NCBI RefSeq assembly: GCF_900454025.1
Contig: NZ_UGQM01000001.1
Span: 3,906,001-3,970,000, forward strand
Source of the DNA: Mycolicibacterium gilvum
GTDB lineage: Bacteria > Actinomycetota > Actinomycetes > Mycobacteriales > Mycobacteriaceae
Direction of reading: 5' to 3'
DNA length: 64,000 bases
Shown one piece after another: positions 17,560-27,453 of this stretch; position 1 is the stretch's first letter, and every line of letters starts with the position of its first letter. The notes under the pieces were generated by a model. The model did not search any database, had not been told where the DNA came from, and was given only the letters and a program-made list of their open reading frames with translations. The position numbers and the translations under genes were made by a program.

Positions 17560-19503
17560 TCATGCAGTCAGGTCGTTACCGCTGGCCTGCTCCAGCAGGC
17601 TGCGGCGGTAGGCCTCCATCGCCACCAGGTCGCCGAACAGGGCGTGGTACTCGTCCCCCTGCTCCACAGGTGACATGCGCTGGAGTTTCGACTTGACCTC
17701 GGCGATCTGCCTGCCGATCCACACCTCCTGCAGGCGCGCCAGCACCCCGCCGATGTAGCGCGGCAGCCGCTCGTCGTCGGCGTTGATCGCCTCGACGCTG
17801 AGTTCGTTGACCAGGCCGGCCGCGGGCGCCGAACCCGCCTGATCGCGCACCACCTCGATCCACTGCGCCCCGCTGAGTCCCGCCGAGGTGCCGCCGGCGG
17901 CGCCGATCGCCGCGCGGACCGCCGCATAGCCGGGATGGGTGAAGCTCTCCGCGGTCAACGAGTCGAACACCGGGCCGGCCAGCGCGGGGAACTGCAGCGC
18001 GGACTTCAGCGCCTCCCGCTGCGGCCACAGCGTGGGGTCGGCCGGATCGGGCCGGGCGTCTGCCGGTGCAGGCCCCGCGGCGCCGCGTTGCGCAGGGGAC
18101 GACTCCGCGCCCCGACGGCGCGACCGCTCGGGCATCCCGCGCTTGGCGGCCTCTTCCCGGACGCGGTTGAGGACCTGGCTCTCGTCGCTCCAGCCGGTCC
18201 AGCCCGCCAGCCGTCGTGCGTACTCGTCGCGCAGCGCGTAATCCCTGATCCGCGACACCAGCGGCACGCACTGCCGCAACGCGTCGACCTTGGCCTGCGG
18301 GTCGTTGTCGAGGGCGTCCCCGGACGGGATCAGGCTGCGCACCGCGAACTCGAACATCGGGATCCGCCGTGCCACCAGGTCGCGCAGTGCCCCGTCGCCG
18401 GACCGCAACCGCAGGTCGCACGGGTCCATGCCGTCGGCGGCGATCGCGACGAACGACTTACCCGCCACCTGCTGGTCGCCGTCGAACGCCTTGAGCGCCG
18501 CTGCCTGCCCCGCGGCGTCGCCGTCGAACACGAAGATCAGCTCACCGCGGTACCAGTTGTCGTCCATCATCAGCCGGCGCAGCAACGCCAGGTGACTGTC
18601 ACCGAACGCGGTGCCGCAGGACGCGACGGCCGTCGTCTCCCCGGCCAGGTGCATGGCCATCACATCGGTGTAGCCCTCGACGACCACCGCCCGGTGCGCC
18701 TTCGCGATGTCCCGCTTGGCCAGGTCGAGGCCGAACAGCACCGACGACTTCTTGTACAGCACGGTCTCGGGGGTGTTGACGTACTTGGCTTCCATCGGGT
18801 CGTCGTCGAAGATGCGCCGGGCGCCGAACCCGATGACCTCTCCGCCGCTGGCGCGGATCGGCCACAGCAGCCGGCGGTGGAAGCGGTCCATCGGGCCGCG
18901 CCGGCCTTCCCTCGACAGCCCGGCCGCCTCGAGTTCCTTGAATTCAAAGCCTTTGCGCAGCAGGTGTTTCGTCAGGGTCTCCCACCCCGACGGGGCGAAA
19001 CCGCAACCGAATCGGGCCGCCGCGGCGGCGTCGAAGTTGCGTTCGAGCAGGTACTGCCGCGCGGGCGCGGCCTCCTCACTCTGCAACTGCTCGGCGTAGA
19101 ACTCCTGCGCGGCGGCGTTCGCGGCGAGCAGCCTGCTGCGACTGCCCCGGTCACGCTGGACGTTGGTGGTGGACCCGCCGGTGTAGGTGACGGTGTAACC
19201 GACCCGGTCGGCGAGCAGTTCGACGGCCTCCACGAAGCTGACGTGTTCGATCTTCTGCAGGAATGCGTAGACGTCGCCGCCCTCACCGCAGCCGAAGCAG
19301 TGGAAGTGACCGTGATTGGGCCGAACATGGAACGACGGGGACTTCTCGTCGTGGAACGGGCACAGCCCCTTCATCGAATCCGCGCCCGCCCGGCGCAGCT
19401 GCACGTAGTCGCCGACGACGTCCTCGATGTTGACGCGTTCGCGGATGGCGGCGATGTCCCGATCGGGGATTCTGCCCCGCCCACGAGTCGCTTCGGCCGC
19501 CAC
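17560..19503 (-). CDS. dnaG: DNA primase
   Basis: A 647-residue protein of normal family length. The N-terminal zinc-binding domain (about 38-66) reads CPFHDEKSPSFHVRP, then HCFGCGEGG. The RNA polymerase (TOPRIM) core (about 140-400) includes the glutamate motif VVVEGYTDVMAM and the metal motif FVFDGDAAGQ. The C-terminal part (from about 460) is the helicase-interacting region. Makes RNA primers for replication at the fork with DnaB. It begins 4 bases after the dgt stop, so the two are one transcript. Start ATG/GTG at 19503. Nothing unusual seen. Confidence 0.96.
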   Translation of the reverse strand: MAAEATRGRGRIPDRDIAAIRERVNIEDVVGDYVQLRRAGADSMKGLCPFHDEKSPSFHVRPNHGHFHCFGCGEGGDVYAFLQKIEHVSFVEAVELLADRVGYTVTYTGGSTTNVQRDRGSRSRLLAANAAAQEFYAEQLQSEEAAPARQYLLERNFDAAAAARFGCGFAPSGWETLTKHLLRKGFEFKELEAAGLSREGRRGPMDRFHRRLLWPIRASGGEVIGFGARRIFDDDPMEAKYVNTPETVLYKKSSVLFGLDLAKRDIAKAHRAVVVEGYTDVMAMHLAGETTAVASCGTAFGDSHLALLRRLMMDDNWYRGELIFVFDGDAAGQAAALKAFDGDQQVAGKSFVAIAADGMDPCDLRLRSGDGALRDLVARRIPMFEFAVRSLIPSGDALDNDPQAKVDALRQCVPLVSRIRDYALRDEYARRLAGWTGWSDESQVLNRVREEAAKRGMPERSRRRGAESSPAQRGAAGPAPADARPDPADPTLWPQREALKSALQFPALAGPVFDSLTAESFTHPGYAAVRAAIGAAGGTSAGLSGAQWIEVVRDQAGSAPAAGLVNELSVEAINADDERLPRYIGGVLARLQEVWIGRQIAEVKSKLQRMSPVEQGDEYHALFGDLVAMEAYRRSLLEQASGNDLTA

Positions 19504-19507
19504 GCGG

Positions 19508-20779
19508 TCAGTCTAGAGGCCGGGGTGAGCGCGCCTCGTGCACTCGTTCGAGTCTGCTCTCGGTGTAGGACGCGATCTGGTCGATGACGACCCGCAGCCG
19601 CGCACCGTCGTCGGGGGCCTGCGCGAACTCTGCCGCGAACTGGGGGTCCAGGCTGCCGGGCGCCTGACCCCACAGCGCCAGCGCCACCTCATGGATCCGG
19701 TGGCGCTGATCGGCCTGGATCTCCAGATGCCGGTGATCGGACATGATGAACTCCAGCGCGAGGGTCTTGAGCAACACCACCTCGGCGCGCACCAGGCTGG
19801 GGACGGTCAGCTCCGCGTCGAACCGTCGCAACGGTCCCGGTCCCGCGACGTCGCGGGTGGCGCTCAGCGCGGCGTTGGCGAACCGCCCGACCAGCTCGCT
19901 GGTCAACGTCTTGAGGGCCACCGACGCCGACAGGGTGCCGTCGAACTTGCCGACCGCCGCCACCACGGGCACCTGGGACAGCCGCGCGGCGGCCTCGACG
20001 AGATCGTCGGGGGTCAGCGACGGGAACGACCGGGCCCCCACCCGGGCGAGGGAGGCGGCCGCGTCGGAGTCGGCCAGCACCCTCAGGTCGATGCGGCCGG
20101 AGATCACCCCGTCCTCGACGTCGTGCACCGAGTACGCCACGTCGTCGGCCCAGTCCATCACCTGCGCCTCCAGGCACGGCCGCCCGGCGGGAGCGCCGTC
20201 ACGCACCCACTGCGCCGCGGCCGCGTCGTCGCCGTAGAACCCGAACTTGCGCCGGCCCTCCTCCCGCGGCCACGGATACTTCGCCACCGCGTCCAGCGAC
20301 GCCCGGGTCAGATTCAGCCCGGCGCTGCGTCCGTGGCCGTCGAGCACTTTGGGTTCCAGACGGGTCAGGATGCGGAAGTTCTGCGCGTTGCCCTCGAAAC
20401 CGCCGAAACCCTTGATGATCTCGTCGAGCGCGCGTTCCCCGTTGTGGCCGTAGGGCGGATGCCCGATGTCGTGCGCCAGGCCCGCCAGATCGACGAGGTC
20501 CGGATCGCAGCCCAGGCCGATCGCCATCCCCCGCCCGATCTGGGCGACCTCGAGCGAATGCGTCAGCCGGGTGCGCGGCGTCTCGCCGTCGCGCGGGCCC
20601 ACCACCTGGGTCTTGTCGGCGAGCCGTCGCAGCGCGGCACAGTGCAGCACCCGCGCGCGGTCGCGGGCGAAGTCCGAGCGACGCTCGGTGTCGGTCCCGG
20701 GCAGTCCGGCGCTCTTCGCCGGTTCGGCCACCAAGCGCTGGCGGTCGAACGCGTCGTAGCTGTCCTGTCGTGGCCTCAC
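19508..20779 (-). CDS. dgt: Deoxyguanosinetriphosphate triphosphohydrolase-like protein
   Basis: A 423-residue HD-domain protein. The metal site is visible: [16 protein letters not shown], then [18 protein letters not shown] (HD pair), with a later conserved Asp in [17 protein letters not shown]. The family hydrolyses dNTPs to the nucleoside and triphosphate, or related substrates, controlling nucleotide pools. The GTG at 20779 is chosen as start; the frame stays open far upstream only because it runs antisense to another gene. It is divergent from the TPM gene at 20852 and followed by dnaG. Confidence 0.92.
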   Translation of the reverse strand: MRPRQDSYDAFDRQRLVAEPAKSAGLPGTDTERRSDFARDRARVLHCAALRRLADKTQVVGPRDGETPRTRLTHSLEVAQIGRGMAIGLGCDPDLVDLAGLAHDIGHPPYGHNGERALDEIIKGFGGFEGNAQNFRILTRLEPKVLDGHGRSAGLNLTRASLDAVAKYPWPREEGRRKFGFYGDDAAAAQWVRDGAPAGRPCLEAQVMDWADDVAYSVHDVEDGVISGRIDLRVLADSDAAASLARVGARSFPSLTPDDLVEAAARLSQVPVVAAVGKFDGTLSASVALKTLTSELVGRFANAALSATRDVAGPGPLRRFDAELTVPSLVRAEVVLLKTLALEFIMSDHRHLEIQADQRHRIHEVALALWGQAPGSLDPQFAAEFAQAPDDGARLRVVIDQIASYTESRLERVHEARSPRPLD

Positions 20780-20851
20780 CGACGCACAGTCTGCCAGGGC
20801 CGATGTTCCCTTGAGCGCAGCCGTGTGGGTGCGCCGCACTAGATTGGCGTC

Positions 20852-22834
20852 ATGCGCGTCGCCCGCTTGCTGCCCTTGCTGCTCGCCCTCCTGACGGTCG
20901 GACTTCTCGGCGCGCCGGCCGCGTCGGCCGAACCCCCGCTGCGGCTTCCCACCTACCTGACCGACCGCGCCGGTGCGCTCGACGCCGCCGGCGAGTCCGA
21001 GGTGCAGACCGCCATCGACCAGCTCTACAACGACAAGCGCATCCGGCTCTGGGTGGTGTACGTCGAGGACTTCTCGGGCCAGAGCGCCCAGACGTGGGCG
21101 CAGAACACCTTCACCCGCAGCGACCTGGGCGACCAGGACGTCATCCTGGCCGTCGCGACCGTCGACCGCGCCTACGCGCTGATCACCCCCCGGGGTGGTG
21201 CGGTGCGCGCCGACATCGACGAGGTCCGCACCCAACAGGTCGAACCCCGGCTGCGCGCCGGCGACTGGGCGGGCGCGGCGGTCGCCGCGGCCCAGGGCCT
21301 CACGGGCAGCGGCGGCGGATCGGTGAGCTGGTTCGGCGTGATCGTCGCGCTGGCGCTGATCGCGCTGGCGCTGACGATCCTCGTGCTGTGGCAGCGGCGC
21401 CGCCGCCGCAAGCGGCGCGAAGCGGAGTTCGCCGCGGCACAGCGGGTGGACCCGTCGGATCCCGAGGCGCTCGCCGCGGTCCCCCTCGATGCGCTCGACG
21501 ATCTGTCCCGCAAGATCGTCGTCGACGTCGACAACGAAGTGCGCACCAGCGAGAGCGAACTGGCCCTCGCCGTCGAGGAGTTCGGCGAACAGGACACCGC
21601 GGCGTTCACCCGCGCGGTCGAAGGCGCCAAGACGACACTGGCCCAAGCCCTCAACGTGCGCCACATCCTCGACGACGCGGTGCCCGAGACCCCGATGCAG
21701 CGACGCGACCTGCTGACCCGCGTCATCGTCGCCGCCGCCAAGGCCGACCAGGAACTCGAAGCCCAGCGCGAGGCGTTCGCGGCGCTGCGCGATCTGGTGA
21801 TCAACGCCCCCAGCCGCCTCGACACCCTCACCCAGCAGATGATCGACCTGACCACCCGGATCACCCCGGCAGAACAGACGCTGCAACAGTTGAAGTCCCA
21901 ATTCGCCGAGAGTGCACTGGTTTCGGTGTCCGACAACATCGACGAGGCCCGCAGCCGGCTGGCGTACGCCGACCAGAGCATCACCACCGCGCGCACCCTG
22001 GTGTCCCGGCCCGCGCACCGGCAGGGCGGACTGGTCGACGCCATCCATTCCGCCGAAGCCGCACTCGGCCAGGCCCGCACACTGCTCGACGCCGTGGACA
22101 GCGCGTCGACCGACATCAACCGCGCGGTCACCGGCCTGCCCGCCGTCATCGCCGACATCCAGAACGGCATCAACTCCGCGGGCGCCCAGCTCGCCCAGGG
22201 CAGCGTCGCGGTGGCCACCGAGCTCAGTGACGCCAGAGACGCTGCGGTACAGGCGGTTGCGGAGGCGCAGAGCTCGGGCGAGACCGACCCGCTGGGGGCG
22301 TTCACGCGGCTGACCCAGGCCGACGCAGAACTGGACCGGCTCCTGGCCGAGGTCGCCGAGGAACGCGAAACCGCGGCGCGCCTGAGCCGTACCTTCGACC
22401 AGGCGCTGTTCAACGCGCAGTCGCGGGTGCGGGCGGTCTCGGACTACATCGACACCCGTCGCGGGGCCATCGGTCCCGAAGCGCGGACCCGGCTCGCCGA
22501 GGCCGTCCGGCAACTGCAGGCCGCGCGCGACAAGCAGGACACCAACCTCAACGAGGCCATCGCCCACGCCAACGGCGCCGCGATGCTCGCCGCCCAGGCA
22601 CAATCACTGGCCAACTCGGATGTCACTGCCGCCCAACGGCATTTCAACGGACCGTACGGCGGTGGCGGCGGAGGCGGGCAGATGGGCGCGGTGATCGGCG
22701 GCATCCTCATCGGCAACGTGCTCTCGGGCGTGCTGCGCGGAGGCCTCGGCGGTGGCGGGTTCGGCGGCGGCTTCGGCGGCGGCGGAGGCTTCGGCGGGGG
22801 TGGAGGCTTCAGCGGCGGCGGCGGCCGCTTCTAA
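20852..22834 (+). CDS. Exported TPM-domain membrane protein with Gly-rich tail
   Basis: A 660-residue protein. Signal peptide at 1-27 (ending ASAEPP); TPM domain at about 30-150 ([14 protein letters not shown], then [15 protein letters not shown]), placed outside the membrane; one membrane span at about 163-183 followed by a run of Arg/Lys; then a long Ala/Gln/Glu-rich coiled-coil region (about 190-590) in the cytoplasm. The last 60 residues are Gly-rich with GGGFGGG repeats ending at a basic Phe. From memory this is the Rv2345 family. TPM domains occur in proteins of thylakoid and bacterial envelopes, with no settled activity in mycobacteria. Monocistronic. Confidence 0.85.
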   Translation: MRVARLLPLLLALLTVGLLGAPAASAEPPLRLPTYLTDRAGALDAAGESEVQTAIDQLYNDKRIRLWVVYVEDFSGQSAQTWAQNTFTRSDLGDQDVILAVATVDRAYALITPRGGAVRADIDEVRTQQVEPRLRAGDWAGAAVAAAQGLTGSGGGSVSWFGVIVALALIALALTILVLWQRRRRRKRREAEFAAAQRVDPSDPEALAAVPLDALDDLSRKIVVDVDNEVRTSESELALAVEEFGEQDTAAFTRAVEGAKTTLAQALNVRHILDDAVPETPMQRRDLLTRVIVAAAKADQELEAQREAFAALRDLVINAPSRLDTLTQQMIDLTTRITPAEQTLQQLKSQFAESALVSVSDNIDEARSRLAYADQSITTARTLVSRPAHRQGGLVDAIHSAEAALGQARTLLDAVDSASTDINRAVTGLPAVIADIQNGINSAGAQLAQGSVAVATELSDARDAAVQAVAEAQSSGETDPLGAFTRLTQADAELDRLLAEVAEERETAARLSRTFDQALFNAQSRVRAVSDYIDTRRGAIGPEARTRLAEAVRQLQAARDKQDTNLNEAIAHANGAAMLAAQAQSLANSDVTAAQRHFNGPYGGGGGGGQMGAVIGGILIGNVLSGVLRGGLGGGGFGGGFGGGGGFGGGGGFSGGGGRF

Positions 22835-22863
22835 TCTCCGCGAGCGTGCGTGTCCGCGGGGAG

Positions 22864-24267
22864 TTAGCAGCCCTTGAGGCGGACCGCGAGGTAGTTCGAC
22901 ACCTCCGAGATCGCGACGCGCTCCTGGCTCATCGCGTCACGCTCGCGGATCGTGACCGCGTGGTCTTCGAGCGAGTCGAAGTCGACGGTGATGCAGTACG
23001 GCGTACCGATCTCGTCCTGGCGGCGGTAGCGGCGCCCGATCGCACCGGCGTCGTCGAATTCGACGTTCCAGCTCTGGCGCAGCTCGGCAGCCAGATCGCG
23101 GGCCTTCGGCGACAGGTCGGCGTGCCGCGACAGCGGCAGCACCGCGGCCTTGACCGGCGCCAGGCGCGGATCCAGCCGCAGCACCGTGCGCTTGTCCACA
23201 CCGCCCTTGGCGTTGGGGGCCTCGTCCTCGGTGTACGCGTCGACGAGGAACGCCATCAGCGACCGGGTCAGACCGGCCGCCGGCTCGATCACGTACGGCA
23301 CGTACCGGGTGTCGGCGGCCTGGTCGTAGAACGACAGGTCGACACCGGAATGCTTTGAGTGCGTGGACAGATCGAAGTTGGTGCGGTTGGCGATCCCTTC
23401 GAGCTCACCCCACGGGTTACCGGTGAAGCCGAATTTGTACTCGATGTCGGTGGTGCCGTCGGAGTAGTGCGACAGCTTCTCCTTGGGATGTTCGTACAGA
23501 CGCAGGTTGTCGCGCTCGATGCCGAGGTCGACGTACCACTGCAGGCGGGTCTCGATCCAGTACTTGTGCCATTCGGCCGCGGTGGACGGCTCGACGAAGA
23601 ACTCCATCTCCATCTGCTCGAACTCGCGGGTGCGGAAGATGAAGTTGCCCGGGGTGATCTCGTTGCGGAAGCTCTTGCCGATCTGGCCGATGCCGAACGG
23701 CGGCTTCTTGCGCGCGGTGGTCACCACGTTGGCGAAGTTGACGAAGATGCCCTGCGCGGTCTCCGGGCGCAGGTAGTGCAGACCTTCCTCGGACTCGATC
23801 GGACCGAGGTAGGTCTTGAGCATCATGTTGAAGTCGCGCGGCTCGGTCCACTGCCCCTTGGTGCCGCAGTCCGGGCAGACGATGTCGCTCATCGGCACGT
23901 CGTCGGGACCGGCGAAGCCCTTCTTCTCCCCGCCCTTTTCGAAGAAGGCTTCCTGCATGTGGTCCTGCCGGTGGCGCTTGTGGCAGTTCAGGCATTCCAC
24001 CAGCGGATCGTTGAAGACCTCGACGTGTCCGGAGGCCACCCACACCTGACGCGGCAGGATGATCGCGCTGTCCAGGCCCACGACGTCGTCGCGACTGGTG
24101 ATGACGGACCGCCACCACTGCTTCTTGATGTTCTCCTTGAGCTCGACGCCCAACGGGCCGTAATCCCAGGCGGATTTCGTACCGCCGTAGATCTCGCCGG
24201 ACTGGAAGACCAGCCCGCGGCGCTTGGCGAGGTTCGCAACGGTGTCGATGATCGAAGACGGAGCCAC
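22864..24267 (-). CDS. glyS: Glycyl-tRNA synthetase (class II, alpha-2 type)
   Basis: A 467-residue protein from GTG 24267 (a longer reading would have no ribosome site). Class II motif 1 lies near 60-80, an inserted zinc-binding region has CLNCHKRH and CPDCGTKG, motif 2 holds [19 protein letters not shown] with the start of the ATP site, and motif 3 lies near the [10 protein letters not shown] stretch. The C-terminal anticodon-binding domain follows (about 360-467). Couples glycine to tRNA-Gly. Divergent from smtB-zur, whose operator lies in the 85-base space between. Confidence 0.95.
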   Translation of the reverse strand: MAPSSIIDTVANLAKRRGLVFQSGEIYGGTKSAWDYGPLGVELKENIKKQWWRSVITSRDDVVGLDSAIILPRQVWVASGHVEVFNDPLVECLNCHKRHRQDHMQEAFFEKGGEKKGFAGPDDVPMSDIVCPDCGTKGQWTEPRDFNMMLKTYLGPIESEEGLHYLRPETAQGIFVNFANVVTTARKKPPFGIGQIGKSFRNEITPGNFIFRTREFEQMEMEFFVEPSTAAEWHKYWIETRLQWYVDLGIERDNLRLYEHPKEKLSHYSDGTTDIEYKFGFTGNPWGELEGIANRTNFDLSTHSKHSGVDLSFYDQAADTRYVPYVIEPAAGLTRSLMAFLVDAYTEDEAPNAKGGVDKRTVLRLDPRLAPVKAAVLPLSRHADLSPKARDLAAELRQSWNVEFDDAGAIGRRYRRQDEIGTPYCITVDFDSLEDHAVTIRERDAMSQERVAISEVSNYLAVRLKGC

Positions 24268-24319
24268 GGGATCACAGCGTAGCGAGGCGTTCACGGCGTT
24301 CGCGCGACATCCCCGATTG

Positions 24320-24344
24320 ACATGCACGGGCGTGCATGTATCTT
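24320..24344 (+). promoter_or_regulatory. SmtB operator overlapping the smtB promoter
   Basis: ACATGCACG (24320-24328), two G, CGTGCATGT (24331-24339): perfect 9-base arms. TATCTT (24339-24344) directly follows as a -10 element eight bases before the ATG, so the mRNA is probably leaderless and SmtB binding would block polymerase. In M. tuberculosis the SmtB homologue is known to bind a palindrome before its own gene and to release it with zinc. Confidence 0.75.
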
Positions 24345-24352
24345 GGTTTCTA

Positions 24353-24727
24353 ATGAAAACCGTTTCCAGTATGGCAGGGGCGCAGGACGCCCACAGCCAC
24401 GGCCAGTCCCCGGCGGTCGAACTGCCCGAGCGCGCGGTGCTCGACACGGCCGGAGACCTGCTGCGCGCGCTGGCCGCACCGGTGCGGATCGCGATCGTGC
24501 TGCAACTGCGCGGGGACGCCCGCTGCGTGCACGAACTCGTCGACGCGCTCGACGTGCCCCAGCCACTGGTCAGTCAGCATCTGCGGATCCTGAAGGCGGC
24601 CGGCGTGGTGGAGGGTTCACGATCGGGCCGAGAAGTGTTGTACCGCTTGGTCGATCACCATCTCGCCGACATCGTGGTCGCAGCCGTCACGCACGCGGCC
24701 GAGGACACCGCCGGAGGTCCGGCATGA
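24353..24727 (+). CDS. smtB: ArsR/SmtB-family zinc-sensing repressor
   Basis: A 124-residue winged-helix protein. The N-terminus has a small His pair (HSHG). The recognition region [21 protein letters not shown] is the ArsR type. Helix alpha-5 carries a D-x-H-x10-H-x2-E pattern (in [17 protein letters not shown] near the C-terminus), the metal-sensing site of SmtB/CzrA proteins that use zinc. With low zinc it would bind the palindrome just upstream and keep the operon off. Its TGA overlaps the zur ATG, so both are on one message, as known for Rv2358-furB. Confidence 0.9.
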   Translation: MKTVSSMAGAQDAHSHGQSPAVELPERAVLDTAGDLLRALAAPVRIAIVLQLRGDARCVHELVDALDVPQPLVSQHLRILKAAGVVEGSRSGREVLYRLVDHHLADIVVAAVTHAAEDTAGGPA

Positions 24728-25128
24728 CCGGCGCGGTGCGGTCCACGCGGCAGCGGGCGGCGATCTCGGCGCTGCTGGAGAACATCGACGACTTCCGGTC
24801 CGCCCAGGAGATCCACGACGAACTGCGCCGTCGCGGTGAGGGGATCGGCCTCACGACGGTGTACCGCACCCTGCAGCAGATGGCGACGACCGGCCAGGTC
24901 GACACCCTGCGCACCGACACCGGCGAATCGGTGTACCGGCGCTGTTCAGAGCACCACCACCATCATCTCGTCTGCCGCGTCTGCGGGTCCACGGTCGAGA
25001 TCCAGGGCGGTCAGGTCGAGTCGTGGGCGGCCGAGGTCGCCCGTGAGCACGGCTTCACCGACGCCAGCCACCAAGTAGAGGTGTTCGGCGTCTGCGGGAC
25101 CTGCGCCGCCGCCACTGAACGCGGCTAG
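24724..25128 (+). CDS. zur: Zinc uptake regulator Zur (FurB)
   Basis: A 134-residue Fur-family protein. The winged helix covers 1-80, with the DNA-binding stretch GLTTVYRTLQQM. The metal region has HHHHH followed by HLVCRVCGSTVEI, and a second CxxC near the end (CGTC), the structural zinc site of this family. Zur represses zinc uptake and zinc-free ribosomal protein genes when zinc is sufficient. The ATGA overlap with smtB means one operon, where SmtB turns on zur as zinc rises. The stop is shared with the next gene through CTAG at 25125-25128. Confidence 0.92.
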   Translation: MTGAVRSTRQRAAISALLENIDDFRSAQEIHDELRRRGEGIGLTTVYRTLQQMATTGQVDTLRTDTGESVYRRCSEHHHHHLVCRVCGSTVEIQGGQVESWAAEVAREHGFTDASHQVEVFGVCGTCAAATERG

Positions 25129-25316
25129 CGCTGCCGGCCCCTGCGCCAGCCCGCGACGGCGATCAGCACGCCGGCGATCGCGATCAGCGGCCCGAGGACC
25201 GACCAGGTGGTGGTGCTGCTCATCGGGCTGCCCTGCACCGCACCGAATCCCTGCAGTGCGAACAGCAGGCCGAACAGGGCGGTCACGACGCCGACGACGA
25301 TCAGTGCGATGCGCAT
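25125..25316 (-). CDS. Small hydrophobic membrane protein
   Basis: A 63-residue protein with two hydrophobic helices (about 3-23 and 38-56) and a basic C-terminus (WRRGRQR), so both ends are likely near the cytoplasmic side. Its start is 1 base after the end of the Rv2360c-like gene on the same strand, and its stop is shared with zur in CTAG. It resembles short mycobacterial membrane proteins with no known role. The tight spacing on both sides supports it as a gene. Confidence 0.55.
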   Translation of the reverse strand: MRIALIVVGVVTALFGLLFALQGFGAVQGSPMSSTTTWSVLGPLIAIAGVLIAVAGWRRGRQR

Positions 25317-25317
25317 G

Positions 25318-25734
25318 TCAACCGACCATAGCGTTGCGGACGTCGGTGCCGGTGGCGAGCACCATCAGCACCAGTGTGCGCAGCGCGTCGTCGGTCAGGC
25401 CGGCGGCGGGAAAGTTGTAGCGCAACAGGACGTCGCCGGTCTTCTTCGACTTCGCGGTCCCCTTGTGGGTCGTCCCGACCTTCTCGACCAGTGACACCGT
25501 GCCCAGCAGCGTGTCGTGGGCGTGCTTGGCGACCTGGGCGCGAATCCGGCTGTCCAGCGGCAGATCCCACGCGAGCACCTGGGTCAGCGACACCAGATCC
25601 AGACCCTCGGCGATGGTGACCACCCGCAGCGACGCGAACGTCTGCTCGTGCTGCACGGTCAGCGCGCCGTCGTCCTCGCGTGTCACGGGCAGAATCTCGG
25701 CGAGGACGACCGCCAGCCGTTCCGTCAGATCCAT
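25318..25734 (-). CDS. Conserved actinobacterial hypothetical protein (Rv2360c-like)
   Basis: A 138-residue soluble protein without a motif I can tie to a reaction. It has a mixed alpha/beta pattern with a small basic stretch (GTTHKGTAKSKKTGD) in the middle. It follows uppS by 6 bases on the same strand, as I recall for Rv2360c. It is likely translated from the recO-uppS message. Confidence 0.62.
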   Translation of the reverse strand: MDLTERLAVVLAEILPVTREDDGALTVQHEQTFASLRVVTIAEGLDLVSLTQVLAWDLPLDSRIRAQVAKHAHDTLLGTVSLVEKVGTTHKGTAKSKKTGDVLLRYNFPAAGLTDDALRTLVLMVLATGTDVRNAMVG

Positions 25735-25740
25735 CGGGGC

Positions 25741-26619
25741 CTACGCACGACCGAAGCGGCGATTGCGGTGGACGTACTCCTCGCACGCCGCCCACAGGTC
25801 GCGGCGGTCGTAGTCGGGCCACAGTTTGTCCTGGAACACGTACTCGGCGTAGGCCGCCTGCCACAGCAGGAAGTTGCTCGCGCGCTGCTCCCCCGAGGTC
25901 CGGATGAACAGGTCGACGTCGGGGATGTCGGAGCGGTGCAGATGCTTGGCGAACTGCGCCTCGGTGATGCGGTTCGGCTTGATCTTGCCGTCGACGGCTT
26001 GCTGGGCGAGCTCGCGGGCCGCCTCGACGATCTCGGTGCGGCCCCCGTAGTTCACGCAGTAGTTGATCGTGATGACGTCGTTGTCGACGGTCATCTGCTC
26101 GGCGATGTCGAACTCCTTGATGACGCTGCTCCACATGCGCGGGCGCGATCCCACCCAGCGCATCCGGACGCCCATGTCGTTGAGGTTCTCGCGGCGCCGC
26201 CGCACCACCTCGCGGTTGAAGCCCATCAGGAACCGCACCTCCTCGGTGCTGCGTTTCCAGTTCTCGGTGGAGAACGCGTACACCGTGAGGTGCTTGATGC
26301 CGATCTCGATGGCTCCGCAGGTGATGTCGATGAGCACCGCCTCGCCCATCTTGTGCCCCTCGGTGCGCCCGAGGCCGCGCTGGGTGGCCCACCGGCCGTT
26401 GCCGTCCATGACCACGGCGACGTGCTGGGGCACCTGGTCGGCCGGGATCTGCGGCGCCGCCTCCTTCGAGGTGTGCTGCGGAGGACGGGCGAATTTACCG
26501 TTCGTACCTGCGGGAATCTCGGGGAAGACGACGGGCCAGGTCGATTTGTCCGGGAACGTCGGATAGTCGTCAGGCGCCGGAGGCAGCTGGGGGTAGCTGT
26601 TCTTCCGCTTGATTGCCAT
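25741..26619 (-). CDS. uppS: Long-chain (cis-) prenyl diphosphate synthase, decaprenyl-phosphate pathway
   Basis: A 292-residue protein. Core motifs: [12 protein letters not shown] (about 66-77; the catalytic Asp), then [15 protein letters not shown], and [22 protein letters not shown] near the C-terminus. The N-terminal 60-residue extension rich in Pro is typical of the mycobacterial enzyme I recall as Rv2361c, which makes decaprenyl diphosphate, the carrier for peptidoglycan, arabinogalactan and LAM. Start ATG 26619 gives a 50-base overlap with the 3' end of recO, so translation is likely coupled. Confidence 0.93.
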   Translation of the reverse strand: MAIKRKNSYPQLPPAPDDYPTFPDKSTWPVVFPEIPAGTNGKFARPPQHTSKEAAPQIPADQVPQHVAVVMDGNGRWATQRGLGRTEGHKMGEAVLIDITCGAIEIGIKHLTVYAFSTENWKRSTEEVRFLMGFNREVVRRRRENLNDMGVRMRWVGSRPRMWSSVIKEFDIAEQMTVDNDVITINYCVNYGGRTEIVEAARELAQQAVDGKIKPNRITEAQFAKHLHRSDIPDVDLFIRTSGEQRASNFLLWQAAYAEYVFQDKLWPDYDRRDLWAACEEYVHRNRRFGRA

Positions 26620-27391
26620 GCGCCATATCCTGCCTGATGTTCCTGGCAACCTCGGCCCGACCCGGCCGCTCGACCAGGGGCAGGGTTCGCAGCTGCCGTT
26701 CCAGGTGCCATTGCAGGTGCGCGGCGACCAGCCCGCTGGCCTGACTGCGGTGCGCCGGGGTGGAGATCTGCGCATGTTCCCAGTCGCCGTCGTAGAGCGC
26801 CGCCATCAGATCGAGGACACCCTGCGGCGGGGTGACCGAGCCGGACGGTCGGCAGTGCACGCAGACGCTGCCGCCCGCCGCGACGTGGAACGCGCGGTGC
26901 GGTCCGGGCGCGGCGCACCGCGCGCATTCGATCAGGGCCGGAGCCCAGCCGGCCACGCCCATCGCGCGCAGCAGATAGGCGTCCAGGACGAGTTCGCGGG
27001 GACGGGTGCCGTCGGCGACGGCGCGCAGGGCCGCGACGGTCAGCCGGTGCAGCGCGGGTACCGGAGCCCGCTCCTCCCCCGCGATCCGCTCCGCGGTCTC
27101 CAGCATCGCGCAGGCACACGTGTAGCGGCCGTAGTCGCTGACGATGTCGGAGGCGAACGCGTCGATGGCCTGCACCTGGGTGACGATGTCGAGGTTGCGG
27201 CCCGGATGGAGCTGAACGTCGATGTGCGCGAACGGTTCCAGCCGTGCACCGAACTTGCTGCGGGTGCGTCGCACGCCCTTGGCCACGGCACGCACCAGGC
27301 CGTGCTCGCGCGTGAGAAGGCTCACGATGCGATCGGCTTCACCGAGCTTGTGCTGGCGCAGCACGACCGCTCGGTCCCGGTACAGACGCAT
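26570..27391 (-). CDS. recO: DNA repair protein RecO
   Basis: A 273-residue protein. The N-terminal OB-fold (about 1-78) begins [20 protein letters not shown]; the helical domain follows; the zinc-binding part reads [10 protein letters not shown] then CVHC (CxxC...CxxC). Works with RecR and RecF to load RecA on SSB-coated single-stranded DNA. Starts at ATG 27391 and overlaps uppS by 50 bases at its 3' end. Divergent from the amidase gene. Confidence 0.92.
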   Translation of the reverse strand: MRLYRDRAVVLRQHKLGEADRIVSLLTREHGLVRAVAKGVRRTRSKFGARLEPFAHIDVQLHPGRNLDIVTQVQAIDAFASDIVSDYGRYTCACAMLETAERIAGEERAPVPALHRLTVAALRAVADGTRPRELVLDAYLLRAMGVAGWAPALIECARCAAPGPHRAFHVAAGGSVCVHCRPSGSVTPPQGVLDLMAALYDGDWEHAQISTPAHRSQASGLVAAHLQWHLERQLRTLPLVERPGRAEVARNIRQDMAHGNQAEEQLPPAASGA

Positions 27392-27453
27392 CGGTCCAGT
27401 CTCCCACTGCCGGGGGACGATTTCGGCCCGCAGCGCCGATAGGCTCTCAGGTG

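Noticed and set aside
20780..22603. Extension of the dgt frame to over 1000 residues
   Set aside because: The upstream part is antisense to the TPM gene and has no family similarity; the true N-terminus begins at the GTG at 20779.
22836..22863. Terminator hairpin between the convergent TPM gene and glyS
   Set aside because: CTCC-GCG and its partner pair only with two unpaired bases and no T run; not supported.
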